NCBI GenBank assembly: GCA_000149265.1
Contig: CH003126.1
Coordinates: forward strand, 1,699,190 to 1,763,189
Direction of reading: 5' to 3'
From: Ciona savignyi
Taxonomy: Eukaryota > Chordata > Ascidiacea > Phlebobranchia > Cionidae
Length of the DNA stretch: 64,000 nt
This document shows, piece after piece, positions 60,201 to 64,000 of the stretch; position 1 is the first letter of the stretch, and each line of letters begins with the position of its first letter. The translations under genes and the position numbers were made by a program. The notes under the pieces were generated by a model. That model was not told where the DNA came from. It did no database searches and worked only from the letters and a program-made list of their open reading frames with translations.

Positions 60201-63200
60201 CGTGGGTCAAAGCGATTCCGCTGGTCGGGGACAGAATGACTCCTCGTTTGATACCTTGCCATTTAATATCGTAATTGCGATTATGGGCAAAAACAACAAT
60301 ATTCGAAAGTAACACGATCAGTGGAACAAAACGGCAAACAAAATATCTGGCCCGCGTGAAAACATCTTATGTTTTTTCATTCTCTTGTCTAATTTAATAT
60401 TCTATTCTAATAACACATGTTACAACAGATGCGTCTATCTGCATTACGTCGCCCGTACGAAACTACCGGGCGTTCCCCACCACGCCAAAGCCGGCAACAT
60501 CAACCACACCTTACATTACGTGTTCGACGACGCGTACGCGGAGCAGGAATGTGTGATCATTTTTGACGCAGACTTCATGCCCAGGTGTGTATCTGTAAAA
60601 TGGGTAGTCGACTACATTTGAACTTTAAAGTTGTCTATAAACGAACGACCATAAGTAGATATAAATTATGCGAAACTGGCGTTTTTATGCCGCTCACTTG
60701 ACCTTTAGTTTAGCAACTTTCTAAGTGAACTTATAACTGCCAGCGAGCTAATCAGTGTTAAAAACGTCAACGTAACTTTGCGTTTCCGCAGGCGAAACTA
60801 CCTACTACGTGTCCTGCCGGTCTTCTCCGAAAAACGCACGCGGCCGATCGCGCTCGTCCAAACGCCGCAGTTCTTCTACAACGTGAACTCGGACGAAGAT
60901 GTGTGGGACCATCTTAACGTCTCTTTCTTCCATCGTATCGAACCCAGTCTCGATCGTTGGAGCGCCGTCAACTGCTGTGGAACCAATTTTACCGTGCGAG
61001 CCGATGCGCTTAAGGATGTCGGATACTTCCCTGTCGGCTGCCTCACCGAGGACACGCTACTGTCGCTTCGACTCTGCACTATGGGCTGGGGTGTGGCCTA
61101 TCACCACGAAGTTCTCGCCATCGGGCAATCCCCTCACGAGATCACTGAGATTTTCAAGCAACGTTCAAGATGGTGCAAAGGAAACTTGCAGATTTTCTTG
61201 GACGAGTTTCCACTGATGCAGTCCGGGCTTTCCATTTCACAGCGAGTCTTCTACAGCTCCTGCGGCTTCAATTACTTCTGCGCCTCAATATCGATCCCGT
61301 TCTTCCAACTCGTGCCCGCCTGGGCTATTTTCTTCGGTTTGTGGCCGGTGTCGAAGATCGGCCTCGAGTTCGCGTTCGCCTTCTTTATCTACTATCTTCT
61401 CGGAAACATGCTGCTGCTCTACCCTCCTCCCGGATTCGGCATCAAGGACATGTGGAACGGCGAACTCGCTTCCACGAATCTATGGTTCACCTACTTCAAC
61501 GGCGTGCGGAGAATCGTGGGCACGAAATTGCTCAAAGGAAAAGGTAGGTTTTTGGGTTTTATTAAAATTAATTTTGAATCAAAGCATTCTTAGGTTTTAT
61601 CTATCCTACAATTCAAATGTGTTTTTAATTGCTTGAAAACCCAACAATCAGTTCCAATTTTACGAAATTCCGAAACTCATTTCCATGTTGTTATCCTCTC
61701 GAAATACATATCTTTAAAATTGCCTTTGGGTATGAATACCAGTTTGCTGATTTGACGGTAAAAATTAAATATTAATTTACAAGACCACTCGATTCCTTTT
61801 TAAGTGAATTAAACAATTTTTTTAAACAATTTGTTGTTTTCATTGTTTTACGTGTTTTGGCTTTGTTATTTATTTAACACTAAGTAAGCCTCTTTTTCGT
61901 GCACTAATAAATTTTTCGAAAAGACCTCGATAAGTCTGCCGCATTGTGCCGCATTGCGCCGCAAAGCCAGTACTAATATACAGACATGTCAACCGACGAC
62001 AGGATGTTGCGGAAAACGTCAGGACAGGCGAACATCGCTGTAACCCCGTGTTTTAATTGAAAACATCGCCCGCTATGTTTTAATAGGTTCAACTTAACAG
62101 TAGAATCCTCCCAACCATATACAATTCATTGCGATCGCACCGGTAACCCTACTGTCACACAAGATCTAACGATTATTCTTCTAATAACCCCCAATGCGTT
62201 TTCCCAATCACGGGGTTAAAACACGAACATCCTTTATTATTGATTTGTAAAAAGCTAAGTATACCACGTTTTCCAGGCGAGCTTACTTTCAAGACCACAA
62301 AGAAGAAGACAGATGACGAGGAAGGTAACAACGTCGGTTTCCAGAAAGAGGACGTCCGCGCTTGCTACATGCATTTCATTATGTTCTTTATTATGCTGAT
62401 CACCATCATCTACGCCATTGTGAAAGGTAAGAGTGCTGGTTGTTTGTTCTTTTTGGGTGTTGTATTTGTCTGTTTGATTGATACTTCGATTACACTCCGT
62501 GTCAGATGTTGCCTTTAACTTGTTGGTTGACTCCTTGGTGAAGGCAATTAACGTCGTCGATTATACCCAATGGATTGATGGGTTGAACCAAATTTAAACC
62601 AGTGCCTCTTTCTATTACAACACATTGTAATTTCTTTGGTGACAGTGGGCGCGCGAAAATCTGACAATTGCCCGTGTGATAACATTACTTTGCGTTTTTC
62701 CAATTATCTGGTTAACAAAATAATACCCTCTTTTAGTTGGTGAAATGTCAACATTTTTGTGACGCCCTTCTTTATTTTTAAACTCAACAATTCCTTTTTC
62801 AGCCGTTACCGCCAAGAACGTGAAGTTTTACTTCTACTACATGTACATGATTGGTATGTCGTGGGCTCTTATCAACATGACGCCGTATCTCATCGTGGTA
62901 ATCTACTGCTGGTACCGGGTTCGAATCCCAGGTATCATGGTCGCCTGCTTCAGGAATGTACAGCTTCTGTTGAGGCTGGTGTGCGCCGCACTTATTCTCG
63001 TGCAGGCTTTCACCACGAGGAATATGACTGAGAACTTTGTCTGTCCTCACGAGTACACGGGCCAACTTGGTAAGTCGTTTGGCAAATTATCATTAACATG
63101 ATCCGACCGATTAGTATGTTAGGTTAGTGCGACGTCTTTCAGCCAAAGAGCTGCAGGTTTCGAAATAGTCGCCATATACGCCCATTGCGTTTCCCATATA

Positions 63201-63709
63201 CGAGGATAAACATGACTATCCTATATTATCCTAAGAAGCTGTTCTTTGTATACTTCCGCGCACGTCAAAGGCAGACTTCCAGCACCCACCACCACAACTA
63301 TTGCCCATCTTGTCATAAGTTTTCTTTTTTTGCTGCGTACTACATTGCTGATGTTAAAAGACGCTACTGACCAAAATCGGTCAAAACTATTTAATAGAAT
63401 AAATATTTCTATAAGGTCTTCATTAGAAAATCCTGTAAACATTACAATTCTGGTAACAAATCTTCTTACCATTTCTAGGCAGCAGTCCCCTTGCCATGGT
63501 CAAAACTTTGGACGTGTCCTCCAAGCTACACGTCACCCGTAACGCTTTCTGGCTTCTGGGGCTTACCGACGATTTCTACACAATCCAGCAGATCAAGCAG
63601 ACCGCTTGTAATGAAGATGAGATTCCAGTAATTGTGTTTTTCATGAGGCCTTCCACCGGGTTGGAACTGGACGCTGAATCGGGGCATTACATGCCTGTGG
63701 ATCGGATCG
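48272..63709 (+). CDS. CesA: Cellulose synthase with C-terminal GH6-like domain (tunicate CesA), 3' end outside window
   Basis: Polymerises UDP-glucose to cellulose of the tunic at the epidermal plasma membrane. Exons: 48272-48295, 49434-49532, 50696-50760, 51521-51716, 52422-52518, 52925-52974, 53321-53383, 53952-54064, 54546-54618, 55697-55843, 56238-56411, 56825-56899, 57286-57406, 57716-57859, 58224-58390, 58729-58959, 59144-59245, 59730-59872, 60429-60584, 60792-61543, 62277-62426, 62803-63069, 63479-63709. All phases join, giving 1213 residues so far. Start MSRDRRHE. Residues 1-536 are low-complexity; two TM segments follow (about 550-610). The family-2 glycosyltransferase core has VLDDG near 677, DAD near 741, TED near 834 and QRSRW at 870-874, then further TM segments and the GH6-like start. 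Ascidian CesA is a known bacterial transfer to the tunicate ancestor. The donor after 58390 (gttcgt) is weak, and the first two exons rest on phase and splice signals only. Confidence 0.88.
50395..50600 (+). repeat. SINE A copy in a CesA intron
   Basis: Blocks tcactgggcaaagcactttg, aacctagtggattaaacggg, ggacggtgggcacggggaaa and a tail ending atatatgtatcctatccgac. The tail ends about 80 bases before exon 3 (50696). Confidence 0.6.
51094..51266. mobile_element. MITE copy in a CesA intron
   Basis: Left end ttaaaaggggaaaaagtagg with gtacgctaaaataaagatg; right end taagcgagcattgttcatcc. The interior resembles the copy at 6.9 kb (agggttagggctagttg). The ends are more diverged than in the other copies. 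Confidence 0.5.
51294..51478 (+). repeat. SINE A copy just before CesA exon 4
   Basis: ggacattgcctgaacccagc, atgggttctaccaaattaaa, aacacactgcaatagctccg, gtaacccgacggtgggcacg, and tail aaacatgaatatcctatcct. It lacks the tRNA-like head. The tail ends about 43 bases before the acceptor of exon 4. Confidence 0.7.
52530..52705 (+). repeat. Short tandem repeat in a CesA intron, about 70 bases x 2.5
   Basis: Units carry the series tttaccag.ttttagtaatttg, agcataaacaatat and tttgttttttaa; the first unit has ggtataaacaataccatttt. A second small duplication, gtgtttggttattcagtt, occurs twice near 52775-52810. Confidence 0.6.
52983..53275 (-). repeat. SINE A copy, full length, next to the CesA exon 6 donor
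   Basis: The most complete copy. Inverted tail aataggataggattttcatg, acgggcaatcgtcagatcac, ctcgcgcccaccgtcgggtt, gtgttgtgtatgactcacac, the hinge acccattaattcgctggatt, core ccaaggacacgcccgactag, and head ctagcgaccagtttcgaacc with cccttcggctgaaattcgac. It begins about 10 bases after the splice donor at 52975. Confidence 0.75.
53700..53820 (+). repeat. SINE A fragment in a CesA intron
   Basis: gtccttaggcaacgcactca, cctcatggattaacag, ttgcaatagctcggatactc, gactgtgggcatgtgtaat. It is diverged and lacks both head and tail. Confidence 0.45.
55222..55686 (+). repeat. 33-base minisatellite, about 14 units, before CesA exon 10
   Basis: Units of 33 bases of the type ctaagttaactatctccatt followed by tttctgactcttt, with variants (gactct(a/t)t, cttcatg, cccaat). 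Since 33 is a multiple of three and no unit contains a stop, the repeat is open on the plus strand (period LTISIFLTLSK) and on the minus strand (period MEIVNLERVRK). It ends 10 bases before exon 10 and forms its pyrimidine-rich upstream tract. Confidence 0.9.
55985..56160 (-). repeat. SINE A copy, diverged, in a CesA intron
   Basis: gctgggtcgtcggagatatt, gcaatggggggataggtta, hinge ttaaccaactaattccactg, core aaatgacacaaagcatctat, head gccgggtttgaaacggtatc with cactaccactgtgctatacc. Confidence 0.5.
57045..57165 (-). repeat. SINE B copy in a CesA intron
   Basis: tttttttaccaagccaagtt, tcgaactcatgatgggctcg, tcactagaaccgtttttg, tcggtcgctttaaccattcg, gccacacaaccgtac. It is close to the copy at 59.5 kb in the same gene and orientation. 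Confidence 0.65.
59488..59610 (-). repeat. SINE B copy in a CesA intron
   Basis: tttttttactgagccaagat, tcgacccatgatgggctcgt, cgctaggaccgtttttttgt, tcggtcgcgttaaccatttg, gccacacgaccgtac. This is one of the best preserved copies. Confidence 0.7.
59930..60155 (-). repeat. SINE A copy in a CesA intron
   Basis: Inverted tail gataggatagtcatgttta-like, cgtcagattacctcgcgccc, ttgcgttaccgaaaatatta, tgtgttgtgtatgattaaga, a shortened hinge, head aaccagttttgaacctacaa and cctttcggcgacgcactaaa. The core is missing. Confidence 0.6.
62100..62235 (+). repeat. SINE A tail copy, close to CesA exon 21
   Basis: catatacaattcattgcgat, accggtaaccctactgtcac, tctaacgattattc, and tail cacggggttaaaacacgaac. It ends about 40 bases before the exon starting at 62277. 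Confidence 0.5.
62560..62730 (+). repeat. SINE A copy in a CesA intron
   Basis: tacccaatggattgatgggt, tattacaacacattgtaatt, acagtgggcgcgcgaaaatc, tgacaattgcccgtgtgata. The tail is diverged (tctggttaacaaaataatac). Confidence 0.5.
63479..63709 (+). other. CesA: Start of the GH6-like domain of CesA
   Basis: Exon 23 reads from GSSPLAMVKTL through NAFWLLGLTDDFYTIQQIKQ to IPVIVFFMRPSTGLELDAES. The pattern of a hydrophobic strand ending in a short loop (PVIVFFMRP) and followed by ...GH is where GH6 cellulases have their first active-site strand, usually with an RDC motif; that motif is not visible here. A GH6-like domain at this place is known in ascidian CesA. The rest of the domain is outside the window. 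Confidence 0.6.
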
Positions 63710-63749
63710 GTGAGTTATTAATCTATATATAATTTCATATGTACAAATA

Positions 63750-64000
63750 GTTAAATCGACTGTTATAATATGGGTAATATACTCTCCTGTAATGGAATGG
63801 GTAAATCGACTGATATATGGTTAATAAACTCTCGTGTGCTCGAATGGTTAAATCGACTGATATATGGTTAATATACTCTCGTGTGCTCGAATGGTTAAAT
63901 CGTCTGATATATGGTTAATATACTCTCGTGTGCTCGAATGGTTAAATCGACTGATATAGGGCTAATATATTCTCGTGTGATCAAATGGTTAATGAGACTG
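63750..64000 (+). repeat. 47-base minisatellite running off the right edge
   Basis: About five units of 47 bases, each carrying atatggttaatatactctcg, tgtgctcgaatgg and ttaaatcgactgat, with increasing variation at both ends. It lies in the CesA intron that follows exon 23 and continues beyond the window. Confidence 0.85.

Larger units (their letters stand above)
58729..63069 (+). other. CesA: Cellulose synthase core of CesA: membrane and GT-A catalytic part
   Basis: Exons 16-22. Exon 16 holds two membrane helices (CLYITYIISFLAYVFV and IYCIVVAILEIITAPSL). Exons 18-20 hold the glycosyltransferase core: VLDDG for the first conserved aspartate, HAKAGNINHTL (the KAGN motif of processive family-2 enzymes), FDADF for the metal-binding DxD, TED for the catalytic base, and QRSRW for binding the glucan end. 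Exon 20 alone carries 752 bases including TED and QRSRW, a much larger block than its neighbours. Exons 20-22 add further membrane helices (for example HFIMFFIMLITIIYAIV). All catalytic motifs are intact. Confidence 0.9.

Overview
The window looks like nuclear DNA from a tunicate, most probably Ciona (sea squirt). It is AT-rich with GC-richer exons, compact introns, dense short interspersed repeats and no bacterial-style operons. The strongest pointer is the gene filling the right quarter: a multi-exon cellulose synthase whose last visible exon begins a GH6-like cellulase domain. That fusion is known from ascidians, the animals that acquired cellulose synthase from bacteria. No retroviral or Polinton-like coding region was recognised.

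Layout, left to right. (1) 1020-11479, plus strand: the 3' part of a multi-PLAT gene resembling LOXHD1. Its last PLAT repeats are spread over nine well-phased exons plus one doubtful one, and the 5' end lies left of the window. (2) 7256-8788, plus strand: an intronless gene inside an intron of that host, encoding a secreted-then-anchored protein with a MAM-like region, one LDL-receptor class A repeat and a transmembrane helix. (3) 12728-13456, plus strand: an intronless tropomyosin-like coiled-coil gene, possibly a retrocopy. (4) 13.5-21.5 kb: gene-poor, with SINEs, MITEs and simple repeats. (5) 21513-29367, minus strand: a class A (rhodopsin-type) peptide-receptor-like GPCR in at least eight exons; the exon for extracellular loop 2 was not found. 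(6) 29.4-43.1 kb: no convincing gene, a 286-base assembly gap at 38892-39177, tandem repeats and SINE/MITE copies. (7) 43124-46667, plus strand: a three-exon gene for a single-pass membrane protein with a very long basic Ser/Arg-rich cytoplasmic tail, not recognised. (8) 48272-63709 and beyond the right edge, plus strand: the cellulose synthase gene, with 23 exons visible whose phases all join.

The cellulose synthase begins with about 536 residues of tunicate-type, disorder-like sequence in 15 small exons. It continues through two membrane segments, the glycosyltransferase core (VLDDG, DAD, TED, QRSRW), more membrane segments, and the start of the GH6-like domain. A perfect AP-2 type site (GCCTCGGGC) lies about 540 bases upstream of its start codon. 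This fits the published AP-2 control of the Ciona gene in epidermis.

Non-coding structure is rich. Two tRNA-derived SINE families (called A and B here) occur many times on both strands, several within 10-40 bases of splice sites. There are three copies of a hAT-like MITE, at least four copies of a second MITE with long terminal inverted repeats, a duplicated dispersed repeat at 19.8 and 36.7 kb, and several minisatellites. One of these, a 33-base repeat in the cellulose synthase gene, is open in frame into the following exon. Exon boundaries were placed by eye from splice signals, reading phase and family resemblance, without transcript data.
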